Source of the DNA: Neodiprion pinetum
Taxonomy: Eukaryota; Arthropoda; Insecta; Hymenoptera; Diprionidae
Length of the DNA stretch: 64,000 nucleotides
Assembly: GCF_021155775.2 (NCBI RefSeq)
Contig: NC_060232.1
Location: 18,297,922 to 18,361,921, forward strand
Direction: 5' to 3'
Below, piece by piece: positions 43,735-53,485 of the stretch; positions within the stretch are counted from its first letter, which is position 1, and every line of letters starts with the position of its first letter. The notes under the pieces were generated by a model. It worked only from the letters and a program-made list of their open reading frames with translations. It was not told the origin of the DNA and did no database searches. Both the position numbers and the translations under genes were made by a program.

Positions 43735-45279
43735 TTAAAAAATATTATTTTCTTTGAACGCTACAGCAATCAACTCATTGTTTCTAGTATAGATTTTTGA
43801 TACATTGTACTTTGAAAATATTTTGTGCGTTTCAGTTACTTTTCCGTAGCTAATTAAATTTTGATACATTTTTTCTACATAGAAAACATTAGATAATTTT
43901 ACTCTTTTTGTCTCATTAAATACAATAAAATCAACGAAGATATTGCCAACTTTTGTGGCTTGTAAAGTTTTGCCGTCTCCTACTTTTACTGGAATTGGAG
44001 TTTTCAAATTTATGTAATCATTAAAGTAATCTATGTTATTTGTTATATGATCAGAGCACCCGCTGTCAAGTATCCATTCGATCTTATCCGCGTTTACATC
44101 ATTGTTACAATCGTTTTCTAACTTACAATCTGCTTCAGTGCAGAATGTGCTACTGAACCTTTCGCTGTTACTTACTGACCGTGTAGAATCTTCTCCATGC
44201 CGTTGCCAGCTCCCGCGACCGCGTGGAGTTGGATACCTGCCTCTGCTTGGGTTCACGTTGTTGCCATGTTGTTGCTGATGGTGGAAAAGACCCCGTGCGC
44301 CTCCTCGCGTCACGTGCATATCTCGACCTCTGTTTCCCCTGCTGTTGTATCGCCATGTAGAGGTGGATGTAGGTGTACGGTGATTCGGGCACGTATATTG
44401 TGTGTGACCAGGTTTATTGCACTTGAAGCACACGCCATTGAACTTCTTTTCACAAACGAAAGCGTTTGAATTTCCGCTCCGGTTTCTACTCAGTTTATTT
44501 TCTTCTTTTTCCTTGTCTTCGGCTGCTTTTATTTTGCTTTTTACAAATTCAACTGTCTGGTCTTCTTCTTTCAAAACGTCGATGAGATCTCCAATGTGAC
44601 TAAATGAACTTGGCAGTGTTCTTAGTAAATAATTTAACTTTTCTTTGTCACTAACTGTAGCACCTGCATTTTTTAGTTCTGTTATCATTTTTTCAAAATC
44701 GCAAAAGAAATCTTCTGAAGTGTCATAGTCTTTTAACCTCACATTTTCTATTTTGTTCCTTAAGCTGATTTGCAATGCTGTAGATTTTCGTATGTACATT
44801 GAGTCCAATTTTCTCATTATTTTAAATGCAGAGTCTTCAGCGTTTAGAAATTCCATTTGTCTGTTAGAGAGAGCACTATATATATAATTGACTGCCTTGA
44901 TATCTTTTTCGTCCCAGGTTGCGTTATCACTTTCGATTTTTTCTCTTTCAACGACGTCTTCACATTTTTTCCATTTTAGGAAAATTAATAAACGTTTTTT
45001 CCACGTGGTATAATCTTTTCCGTCAAATACAGGAATAAATATTTTGCTGTCTTCGCTCATCTCGTTAGCGTCAGACTTTTCAAACTTTTCAAATATAGAA
45101 TTTTTCAGCAGCAAAACTCTTCTTGTGACCTTTAAGAAGAATTTCCTAACACCTTTGATTAATTTTTCTTGTTCTAAAACTGAAGTTTTATCGGTGAGAT
45201 TTTCTTCCTTAACCTCAAAAGCGTTTTCGTCACCACGTGTTTTTACCGGTTCTTCTTTGTTCATTACAACACCATACAA
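43735..45279 (-). CDS. gag: Copia gag and protease
   Basis: The 514-codon frame begins 24 bases after the primer site region. A start further in (MSEDSKIFIPVFDGK, about residue 75) matches the usual Copia gag start, so the first ~74 residues are an unusual extension. A gag domain of the UBN2 type (DGKDYTTWKKRLLIF) is followed by a CCHC knuckle (CFKCNKPGHTQYTC), a Gly/Arg/Gln-rich stretch and a protease with LDSGCSDHIT. It ends in TAA directly before the ATG of pol, where single-ORF Copia elements simply continue. Confidence 0.92.
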   Translation of the reverse strand: MYGVVMNKEEPVKTRGDENAFEVKEENLTDKTSVLEQEKLIKGVRKFFLKVTRRVLLLKNSIFEKFEKSDANEMSEDSKIFIPVFDGKDYTTWKKRLLIFLKWKKCEDVVEREKIESDNATWDEKDIKAVNYIYSALSNRQMEFLNAEDSAFKIMRKLDSMYIRKSTALQISLRNKIENVRLKDYDTSEDFFCDFEKMITELKNAGATVSDKEKLNYLLRTLPSSFSHIGDLIDVLKEEDQTVEFVKSKIKAAEDKEKEENKLSRNRSGNSNAFVCEKKFNGVCFKCNKPGHTQYTCPNHRTPTSTSTWRYNSRGNRGRDMHVTRGGARGLFHHQQQHGNNVNPSRGRYPTPRGRGSWQRHGEDSTRSVSNSERFSSTFCTEADCKLENDCNNDVNADKIEWILDSGCSDHITNNIDYFNDYINLKTPIPVKVGDGKTLQATKVGNIFVDFIVFNETKRVKLSNVFYVEKMYQNLISYGKVTETHKIFSKYNVSKIYTRNNELIAVAFKENNIF

Positions 45280-45314
45280 CAGTCATTTTTATTCACAACC
45301 ACGCTCTGCTACCA

Positions 45315-45594
45315 TGTAAATAATATCGTGGACTGATAAATGAAAAGCCAGACAATTAGATATAATTGTGTATTTATTAATAAAGGTATACTTAAACTTG
45401 ATGCAAAAGGATTCGTGAGGATATACAACCGGCTTGCTCTCTTTCTTATCGCTATACCGTTTCTTCTTGCTCCAAAAAGAAACGGACACACTCGCTGGCT
45501 GTGTCGGAATATACGCGCATGCGCATTTGTTACATAATACATTTTAATACAGTAAGATGTCGCTACCAGACTTAAATTTACATGTATTCCAACA
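45315..45594 (-). repeat. 5' LTR of the Copia element
   Basis: Complete 280 bp copy with TG..CA ends on the minus strand, next to the tRNA-iMet-type primer site at 45303-45314. Confidence 0.95.
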
Positions 45595-45598
45595 ATAT

Positions 45599-47327
45599 TG
45601 TAACGGACAGCTATTCAAGATCGCATCAATATCAACAATGCCCGTGACATCCACAAATCACGACAACAACGGTAACGGACAGCTGATCAAGACCACCATC
45701 GACGTCGACAGTGACCTACATAAATTCTAAATAATACACAAAGACGACGGACTTGGACCAAAGCATACCGGGACAATGACCCATAACAGTACACACAAAC
45801 AGGGGAAGAACGTCGACAAGGCAATCTGACGAGAGCTCCAGGAGAGTATGAATTGGAGGACCACGAAGAGTGGTTACCATTTGTCCGGCAAAGCGCCGAG
45901 CTGTGTCACAAGTTAGGGATAGACTTTGTGAAAGACCAGTAGTAGGTAAGCGCTGCTTTTATCCCCGCGATTGAATTTCGAGCATAATTACGAAAAGGGT
46001 TGCCGACTAACGGAGAGCCGTTTTCGATTTGGGTTGTAGAAAAGTACTCGAAATTCTTTTGCTGATTCTTTTGCTTGATGACCGTAGCCTGAGTATGCGT
46101 GTTAGAGTAGAGTAAATTTTGAGTTCCTGAGAAAGTTGAGTAGAGTCACGGGTTTTAGTTGAGTCTCTCTCGTTTGTGAAATCATGTATAGCCGAATTTG
46201 GCTGTACCGGGTCGAGCCGCGTTATCGGGTTTTTCAGTGTCACCTCTCGAGTGAGTCGGGAAGTGCCGAATTGGAGTGCTTGGATTAGCGGATAACGTTT
46301 TTTAGAATTTTGAGAAGGTTTGATTTCGGATGCGTTGCGATAGCGTATAGTTTATGTTACGTTTAGTTGCACCTGCATTGCGTTCCGTACCCGTTAGTTA
46401 AGATAATGTAAATTGAGTTGTGTTACCTTAAGCTTGTATTTAGTTGAAGTTAAATTTAGTGGTGCTTGCGCTTAGTTAAGTTGCCATTTAGTTAATATAG
46501 TGTTTAGTCGAGTTGGGGTGATGTATAGTCGAAATTGCCGTTGCGTTGAGCAGCAGTTGAGACGAGAAGTTTGAGTATTGAGTTTTGGTTGCGTTTGAAA
46601 TATAGTAACGTTTGCGGATTCGTTTAGTTGAGATAAGTAGGAAATAAGCTTTAGGTTAAGTTATGTTGTCACGTTTAGATTTAGGGCAGCTCGTGGTAGC
46701 GTCGAAGCTCCGAGTCGGGTGAGATCTCGGGTGAGATTGAGGACGCCGTCTGTTCGGTAGCCCGACGGCGCACCGTCGAATAATTAGTTTTAGTTTCGGT
46801 TTCGAGTGATTAGTTCTAGTTTCAGTTTCGAGCAATAATCGCCGTGGAGAAGAAATGGCGAATTTGCAAATTCAGAATTGCGTATGAAGATTTTGTGATC
46901 GTTGAGTGACATTTTAGTTAGGGAGCCGCTAGCTCAGTAGAGTAGGAAATAGAGTAGGTTACGTGCAATTTTCTGTTTATCTTTAGAATCGCGATGAGCG
47001 ACTTTTGCATTATATTTTTTTTGTTTTTGTATCACCGCTGTTGGGAAATATAAGATTTTATTTTACTTCTTTTGTTAAATAGCGTGTGTATTTCGAGTGT
47101 CTCTCTCTCTCTCCAAAAATTACCCCTCCCCTCTCCGCGGTACTGAGCTATCGAGCATATTCCTGAGGTATAGCGCAATAATCATTTCGAGGCGTGTTAA
47201 TCACGCCAGGCGCCCAACAAAACTTTGCGATATTGTTTTGAGATCCAGGGTACATCGTGAACGCCAAATTATTGTGCACGCGGTAAGTTCTCCGAGTGAC
47301 CGAGGAACGGGAAAAATCCACGTCACA
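45599..47327 (+). mobile_element. Solo LTR of the long-LTR Ty3/Gypsy family (subfamily variant)
   Basis: It begins TGTAACGG and ends CCACGTCACA, flanked by ATAT on both sides. The 3' part, from about 46000, matches the LTR at 9600-11610 (same order of GGCGCCCAACAAA, TTATTGTGCACGCGGTAAG, GTCACA). The first ~300 bp differ from that LTR but match 48038-48350. No internal region is attached, as expected after LTR-LTR recombination. Confidence 0.8.
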
Positions 47328-47754
47328 ATATATAATGGAGGTCCCTTTGTGAAGATCCTTCCAAAGTAAAAAACACAAGGTTGATTCGTCTAAAATATAG
47401 AGTTTATTAATAATATGATCATTCTTGATTACACAATTTACGACGATTTACTAACCTAAAATACGGAGAATCAACAATTAAATGTTTGTACTGCTCTATA
47501 GTATATTGTACTCCTCTATAAATATGAGGTTTTATCTAGTGTAGATTTTTGTAGATCACACTCTAGCAACAGTTTACGACAGTTTATCTAATTATCAGTT
47601 TCTTAACACGACGACTTGCGTCGGGTCTTTCTATCTTTCCATCTATTTCTGTCTTTCGAACTTTCTTTCTCTGCCTTGCTTCACTAGTCCATCAACTGGC
47701 GACTTCTCTCGACGTACAAGATTTACCGGCGTGTACACAAAGCTTACATATATA
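47328..47754. other. Unassigned non-coding segment between LTR units
   Basis: No gene seen. It contains a TC-rich stretch (about 47630-47680). It may be the displaced 5' side of another element, but nothing supports a specific call. Confidence 0.4.
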
Positions 47755-48028
47755 TGTCGGGATGAAGCCTCGGAAAGGCGGAGAGGATGTAGGATTTGCT
47801 TTACGTGGATTGCTCATTGTAAAAAGCGCGATGATCCCAACACGTCCGGTCAATTCGCTTGCTTTTCCGTGACTGTCGATTTCATCTAAGCGTTGTTATA
47901 AACAAACCATTTGTTTGTTCTATATTCAAAGCAAGTTGAATAACGCTTGACGCTTGGTACCGCGGACTCATTTAAAGTTCAAGTTTCCAATTCACTTGAT
48001 GATGCATCCTCTTTATTCTTCTCCGACA
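47755..48028 (+). repeat. LTR-like unit, 274 bp, TGTCGG...CCGACA
   Basis: The ends are perfect six-base inverted copies of the LTR type (TG...CA). The unit lies between AT-rich strings and next to other LTRs. No exact target duplication is seen (TATA and TGTA), and no second copy is in the window, so it is a candidate solo LTR only. Confidence 0.4.
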
Positions 48029-48037
48029 TGTATATAA

Positions 48038-48350
48038 TGTAACGGACAGCTGTTCAAAATTGCATCAACACCAACTGTGCCCGTGACATACACGAATCAT
48101 GACAACAACTGACACAGACAGCTGATCGGGACGACCATTGACATCGACCGTGACCTGCTACGGTCCAAAATAATGAACAAAGACAACGGAGGCTGACCAA
48201 CGTATACCAGTACGATAACCGACAACAGGACACACAAATAAGAGAATGACATCGACAGGATAATCCAACAACAGCTCCGGGAGAGTATAAAACTAGAGAA
48301 CCACGACCAGCGGGTACCAGTTGTCCGGCATAGCGCCGAGCTGAGTCATT
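48038..48350 (+). repeat. LTR fragment related to the solo LTR at 45599
   Basis: It starts TGTAACGGACAGCTG and follows 45599-45915 in order (GACATCGAC, AGAGTATAAAACTAGAGAACCACGA, TTGTCCGGCATAGCGCCGAGCTG) before diverging near 48350. A TATAAAA-like box lies near 48287. The 3' continuation to about 48700 includes an AATAAAAC signal but no clear terminus. Confidence 0.6.
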
Positions 48351-49230
48351 ATTGTACGAGGCGTTTCTCGTCTAGAGAGCGTTATCGAATTTAGCTTCAC
48401 GACATTTAGGAAGGAAATTCAAGCAAAGAGCTTCGTCCGAAAATTGAAAAGAGTATAGGAATTTGAGTCCACGATAGCCCGGGACGTATAGAGGAAATAT
48501 TGAGTAGAGCCGCGTATTTAACGTTGAGCTGTAGGAAAACTTAAAAGCAGAACCGACGAATTCTGATAGTTTTATGATTTCTTTAACTTCACTTTTATTT
48601 TTTTGTTCTCTACGATTATATTTCGTAAAACCACATCATTGTCTACTGACAAAAACCATTGTACTTGAATTAATAAAACATATGTTCCATTTAAACATGC
48701 ACTTGTCTGTCTCGTTGTCAACACATTTCTCGAACACATGACGATACCTTAAAAAGAGGAGAGGAATAAACCAACAGCCAGCCAAGGTATTCCCTAGTCT
48801 GAAAGTTTCGGGGTGTTGGAGGTCAATGACTCATACCAAAATATAGGCAGGCGACTCTGTTTACTCCGAGTTTACGATTAGAAGGGAGTACTGGGAAACC
48901 CGTATCCCCGACCTGGTGACATACGCCTCTCTCACTTGGCTCCAGTTGGAAGCAACGGTCTACAGGCCTTTGTCTTACTGAAGGGAGCAGCGGGCGGACG
49001 TGCCTGTTCACAAATCCAGTCGGCTTTGGTGATACTATACCTAAGTCCGTATAGTTCGACTACCCAGGGTTTTTTGGTTCTGATAAGCTGATCCAGCTCT
49101 TACCCATCAGAGGGGGTTCCTTATAAATCTATTATTTCAGTCAGAAATTGATGAAGAACACACAACAACGGTTTTATCAGATAGGCTGTGGCCCGTGATA
49201 AAACGTACCCGTTAAAATATACATATATTA
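48351..49230. other. Unassigned sequence between LTR units
   Basis: The first half is AT-rich. From about 48760 to 49120 the composition is balanced and complex (CCAAGGTATTCCCTAG to CAGAGGGGGTTCC), unlike its AT-rich surroundings, but no open frame has recognisable content and I could not match it to rRNA or another known RNA. Confidence 0.35.
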
Positions 49231-49438
49231 GTCTTGTTTCAGACTTAAAACGAGAAACGTATATTTCGCAATTGAAGCTTTTTCACAACATTTTATTCAC
49301 ATTTTTGATTTTGACTTGATAATCAAACTTGCGGATCCATATTTATTTTCCGTAACATCAAAAAACGTTACATTGGTGTCAGAAGTGGGATCTTGAGTTT
49401 CTTTTCAATCGAGTCAATTCAGTGCGCGAACTTTAACT

Positions 49439-50011
49439 ATGAGCAATAGTCGTATGACACGCTCTCGTCAAAGGGAAAGTGGCGGAAAAGAACCTTCCAT
49501 TACGAAAAATCCGCGGGTTTCGGAGACAATCTCATCACCTTCAGTGGACGCTCTTCCAATTCCTTCGGCGGTCTCTCAGATTGATCTGCTGAAGATCATG
49601 TCCCAACAGCAAGAAGTCGCTGAACGTAATCAACAGCAACTTCTCCAGCTGCTTCTTGATCAACGAAAACAGCAAAAAAGAGAACAAGAACAACGAGAAA
49701 GGGAACTTGCCTCTCAGTTGGAGCAGCGGAGTCTAGAAAGAGAAGCTCAAGAACGATCCGAAACCAGTCTTCATGAACTGTTCCGGATGACTGTGGCAGT
49801 TCTTCAGGCTGTCTATCAGGTGAACGGCTCAGGAGAACCGGCCGTCAGTTCAAAACCGAACGAAGTTTTGAACACTCGGAGGAGCCAAAGCCTTAAAATT
49901 ACAGAAATAAAAATAATAACAAGTATTATAATCGTGAAAATCGTGGTTCTCTTCAGAATCAGAGTAACAAACACGAAATTAGGTGCGCAGTTACGACAGA
50001 TCAAACTGTAG
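49439..50011 (+). pseudogene. gag: Gag-like ORF, Gln/Glu/Arg-rich coiled coil
   Basis: The 190-codon frame begins MSNSRMTRSRQRE. Its middle (residues 50-110) is dense in Q, E and R with heptad-like Leu, as in the N-terminal half of gag at 12396. It ends early. Just past the stop, near 50020-50065, another frame encodes a CCHC knuckle (CLFCLKIGHDANHC), so a frame change and a deletion separate this half from the zinc knuckle. The gag core itself is missing. It might still bind element RNA if expressed, but this is inference. Confidence 0.6.
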
Positions 50012-50089
50012 TAACTTGTTTATTTTGTCTTAAGATTGGACATGATGCCAATCATTGCTTTGACTTAGAAGGAATAGTAGATAAATGAT

Positions 50090-51477
50090 ACAAAACTCGC
50101 ATTCATATTCCTTTAATTGGCGAAGAAGAGATATAGAGGTTGGGGAAGAAAATCCTCAATCCTCAAACTAACTCTTCGTCTGAGGCTGGTTTGAGGAACT
50201 AGTTTCAGACGTTTTTACATAAAATTATCATTGGAGTTAACCTCTTTCTTTGAATTATTTTGGTTATGCGTGACAGGCATTCCCAACCTATTTTATTGCC
50301 TGTCAGGGAAATGAAGCTCGTCGAAGGTAAGGTAACTTTCGCGACTTCGAATCTTTTTATTGAGGAAAAATTTTGATCTTCTCATTCGCTCGTTTGAACT
50401 CAGAGTAGATTAAATTGTTTATTTGCGAGTTTCCCCAGAAACTTCTTTCGCTCGAGTTAGTTCCCGTTCTCGTGAGAAGGAATCGAGCATTTCTTTAGAT
50501 CTACTGCGAACCATTCATGAGGTTCATGAGGATTGGCTAGTAAATCAAACCTTTTCTTCTTTATCGGCTCCTGTTTTGGTTATAAATGCAGAAGCTACAG
50601 CCGACCAAGTTTTTCTAGAACCTTTTTCTCTTGAATCGAGTTTTGTGTCAGATAGGCTATGGTTTCTTTTGAAATGTGAATAGAGCCACGATTATTTTTC
50701 GAGGTCGATGAGCGATTGCTTGATTTTCACATTTTATCAACCTCAAGTGTCAGTTTTTGTGAGCACTTTTTCAGGATACTTGACACACCCATTTTCCTTC
50801 CAATCTTTTCCGATTCCTGAGGATGACTGGTGGCCTTATTTTGGAGAAATACACGGAAATGATTCAGATAAGATCGTTTTTTTTTTTGAATACATATTCA
50901 ATTTATTTTATTCGGGCATTTTCCCAAATTCACTTAGTAAATTTGAATTGTTATACCATCACTCACATTTGTCCTTCTAAAACTCTAGGGTGTGCTGTTT
51001 CTAAAGAAGACTAGGATCAGTCACCCATCTATTTCCCTGTTTCCTGTGTGAATTTTCAAAATGGAATCTGCCTTCATCCTGTTTGGTCCTGGAATTTCCG
51101 GTTCTCGCCTCGATGTTTTCACCCGAACCTGTTTCATTTCGACAATCCGTCATGAAGAGGATTAGATTTCTTTTCGACATCGATCTGGACTGTTGCTAAT
51201 GACTTCAAATTCACGAAGACACATAACACTTAACAACACTTACCTTTATAAAACAAGGCACATGAATTTTTAAAATTATTTAATACTCAACTATCTGCTC
51301 AAGGTTTTCTGTGGTTTACCTTGAGACTGTGGGCAAATGCCAGATAGTCAAAAAGGGAGTCTTCAAATTTTTAGAGCCCCAGCTCCAACTCACCTTTGAG
51401 CACTGACTGCTAGATCACTTTTAGAATTGTTTTATCTTTCCCGACTCGGGACGACTCTTTTCCTCGGGGGGGAGTAG
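50090..51477 (+). other. Shrunken interior and 3' region of the pol-less element
   Basis: Only short open frames (for example 50423-50683 and 50708-50980), none with a domain. From about 50970 it tracks the 3' untranslated region of the element at 12024-18477, including the nested hairpin. Confidence 0.55.
51290..51348 (+). promoter_or_regulatory. Second copy of the nested hairpin
   Basis: Same arms as at 17987-18045 (ACTATCTG/CAGATAGT and TCAAGGT/ACCTTGA); the only changes fall in the unpaired 3' bulge. It lies upstream of the purine-rich GGGGGGGAGTAG and the 3' LTR. Confidence 0.55.
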
Positions 51478-51756
51478 TGTTACAAAGGGTAAAATCACCC
51501 GTTTTGCTTCCTTTTCAATGATCTGGTAGTCATCATAGATAAAAGACGTTTATAAACCTCTTATGTCTTTCAAAAGAATAAGGTTGCTGCGTCAACCAAC
51601 ATTATTGTAAAAACAGTCTTGTTTCAGACTTTAAACGAGAAACACCTATTACGCAATTAAAGCTTTTTCACAACATTTTATTCATGCTTTTGATTTTGAC
51701 TTGATAATTAAACTCGCGGATCCATATTTATTTCCGTAACGTCAAAGAACGTCACA
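51478..51756 (+). repeat. 3' LTR of the pol-less element
   Basis: Begins TGTTACAAAGGG and ends GTCACA, 279 bp. It is followed by ATATATA and then the next LTR at 51764. Confidence 0.8.
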
Positions 51757-51763
51757 ATATATA

Positions 51764-51981
51764 TGTGGCGGCAACGCCGCACTCACATACACGCACACAC
51801 TCTAACGCGTCAGGCATCAGCCTTTCGTCATGCGGGTGGCCGAGAAAGTTTTGACCCGCTATTCGTCGACTACACACGCGTCCCTTGTACAGTCTAATAA
51901 AATAAGTGTTTGACCGTAATCAATTGTGTACGTGTTGCTAGCGGTAAGTTATTCCCAATACTGCCTCCACGTCACACTACA
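51764..51981 (+). repeat. 5' LTR of the CsRn1-like element
   Basis: TGTGGCGG start and CACTACA end. A probable AATAAAATAAG polyadenylation signal is near 51897. It is followed by the tRNA-Trp-type primer site. Confidence 0.9.
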
Positions 51982-52436
51982 TTGGTGACCCCGACGTGAT
52001 TTCTATTACCCGGTAATTCGCGAGTGTGACAAATTTTGGGTTTTTCGCACACCGGTGCATGGCCGAGCGCCCAGGACGTTGCGCTGCACCGGTGTAGTTA
52101 AATAGACACCCCAGTGACTGCATTTAACCAGTGGAAAGTGCCAATTTGTGCACGGGAAAAAATTTTACAACATCGCGCCCCGAGGAAAATTCGTTCGACG
52201 CGGCGAGAAAATTCTCGAGTCTGACGAAAACACTAACCCCCTCGCCGGATTAACTCGGCGAGCGCGCGTGTGTTCACATCTTGTGTTTACATATCGCCGA
52301 GGGGACACACAAATGCCGCGCAGCGTAGGAGTGTGTGTGGGCGTGCTCAATAGACAGCCTAGTGCCACATTGAGCGTACGCACACTCCAGTGCAACAGAC
52401 ACTATCACGCACCGCGAGTGTGACAAAGACGATACA

Positions 52437-53298
52437 ATGAGTGACGGCGAGTACAGCGATGCCAAGCCCAACACCTTTGGCAAAGCAGCAGCCAGAGTTG
52501 CATCCGTCAAAGCTCCACACTTGGACACGGGGCATACGGGCCTCTGGTTTTCGCAACTGGAGTACCAGTTCGCGATCGACGGCGTCACGGAGGACCGGAA
52601 GAAGTTCTGCTACGCCGCGTCAATCATCGGAACAAGATATGCGATCGAGGTCGAAGACCTCATTACAAACCCTCTGGTCAGAACTTCATATCAGCAGCTC
52701 AAAGCCGCTCTCATTGCGTGTTTTTCGCGCTCGGAAGAGGCGAAGTTGCGCCAACTGCTCGACGGTGAGGATATTGGCGACCGTACGCCATCGCAATTTT
52801 TGCGACATCTAAAAGTCTTGTTCCCGGCATCGATGGGCCGTGTTGAAGACGCGCTGGACGTCAAACCTCCTGGAAAAGACGCGCGAATTTCTGGCTATTT
52901 TCCCGGTAACCGCGGCACTGGACAACCTGGCGAGAACCGCGAACAAGCTCCACGAGATGTTCCGGCCAAGCCACACCGTCGGCGCCGCGTCTACGTCCGC
53001 CCCGTCACCTCTTGAACAACAAGTCAGCGAGCTCGCGAAGTAAGTCGCCGCCCTGACATCTCAGCTCAACAAACGGCAATGAGGACGCCCTCACCGTCTC
53101 GGCAACCGCTCACGTTCAAACTCGCGCTCCGACTCGCGCTCGAGGAAAGTACCAAAATCCGGCATTTGTTTCTTCCATGAACGGTTTGGGCCTGAAGCAC
53201 AAAAATGAGTCGAAGGCTGCAAGTTCGCGAAAAACGCGAACGAGAGTCACTAGAGGCGGAGTGTGACTCTTTCACCTTGTCCAGCCGCCTTTTTGTTA
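52437..53298 (+). pseudogene. gag: Gag of the CsRn1-like element
   Basis: The first frame (from ATG 52437) is open for about 140 codons of gag homology (WFSQLEYQFAIDGV, QFLRHLKVLFPASMG). A shift near 52840 moves the homology to another frame (NLARTANKLHEMF). Beyond stops at 53041 and about 53081 an Arg/Ser-rich tail leads to ICFFHERFGPEAQK, then a TGA in place of the next Cys, then VEGC. This is the unusual CHCC-type knuckle described for CsRn1 gag, with its second Cys lost. Confidence 0.75.
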
Positions 53299-53485
53299 AG
53301 GATTAACAATATTAATAATAATAATAGTAACGTTTATTGTGACGTTGGGACATTCCCTTATACACATACCAACCGAAGTTAGGAAAAATATATGTAAAGC
53401 ATGTACATTATGAGAGACATAATGGTGTTTTGTGCTCGAAATATTAGGGTAGTCCAGGGTAAGGCAAAGAATTCATGGGTCAAAT

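Larger units (their letters stand above)
40603..45594 (-). mobile_element. Complete, young Copia (Ty1) retrotransposon
   Basis: Two 280 bp LTRs (40603-40882 and 45315-45594) differ at about two positions. Exact 5 bp ATATT copies flank the element (40598-40602 and 45595-45599). On the minus strand the primer site TGGTAGCAGAGC follows the 5' LTR and matches the tRNA-iMet 3' end. Gag-protease and integrase-RT-RNase H are intact apart from one TAA between them. It sits between the 5' side of the mag-like element and a solo LTR, overlapping that LTR's first T. Confidence 0.96.
49231..51756 (+). mobile_element. Non-autonomous derivative of the mdg1/412-like family (no pol)
   Basis: A partial 5' LTR (49231-49372), a tRNA-Leu-type primer site (TGGTGTCAGAAGTGGGATC from 49374), a gag-like ORF and a conserved 3' region lead to a 279 bp 3' LTR (51478-51756). 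The 3' LTR's first half matches the LTRs at 12024 and 18177, while its second half differs from them and matches 49231-49372. No protease, RT or integrase motif is present in the 1.4 kb between gag and the LTR. Mobility would need enzymes from a full-length relative. Confidence 0.75.
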
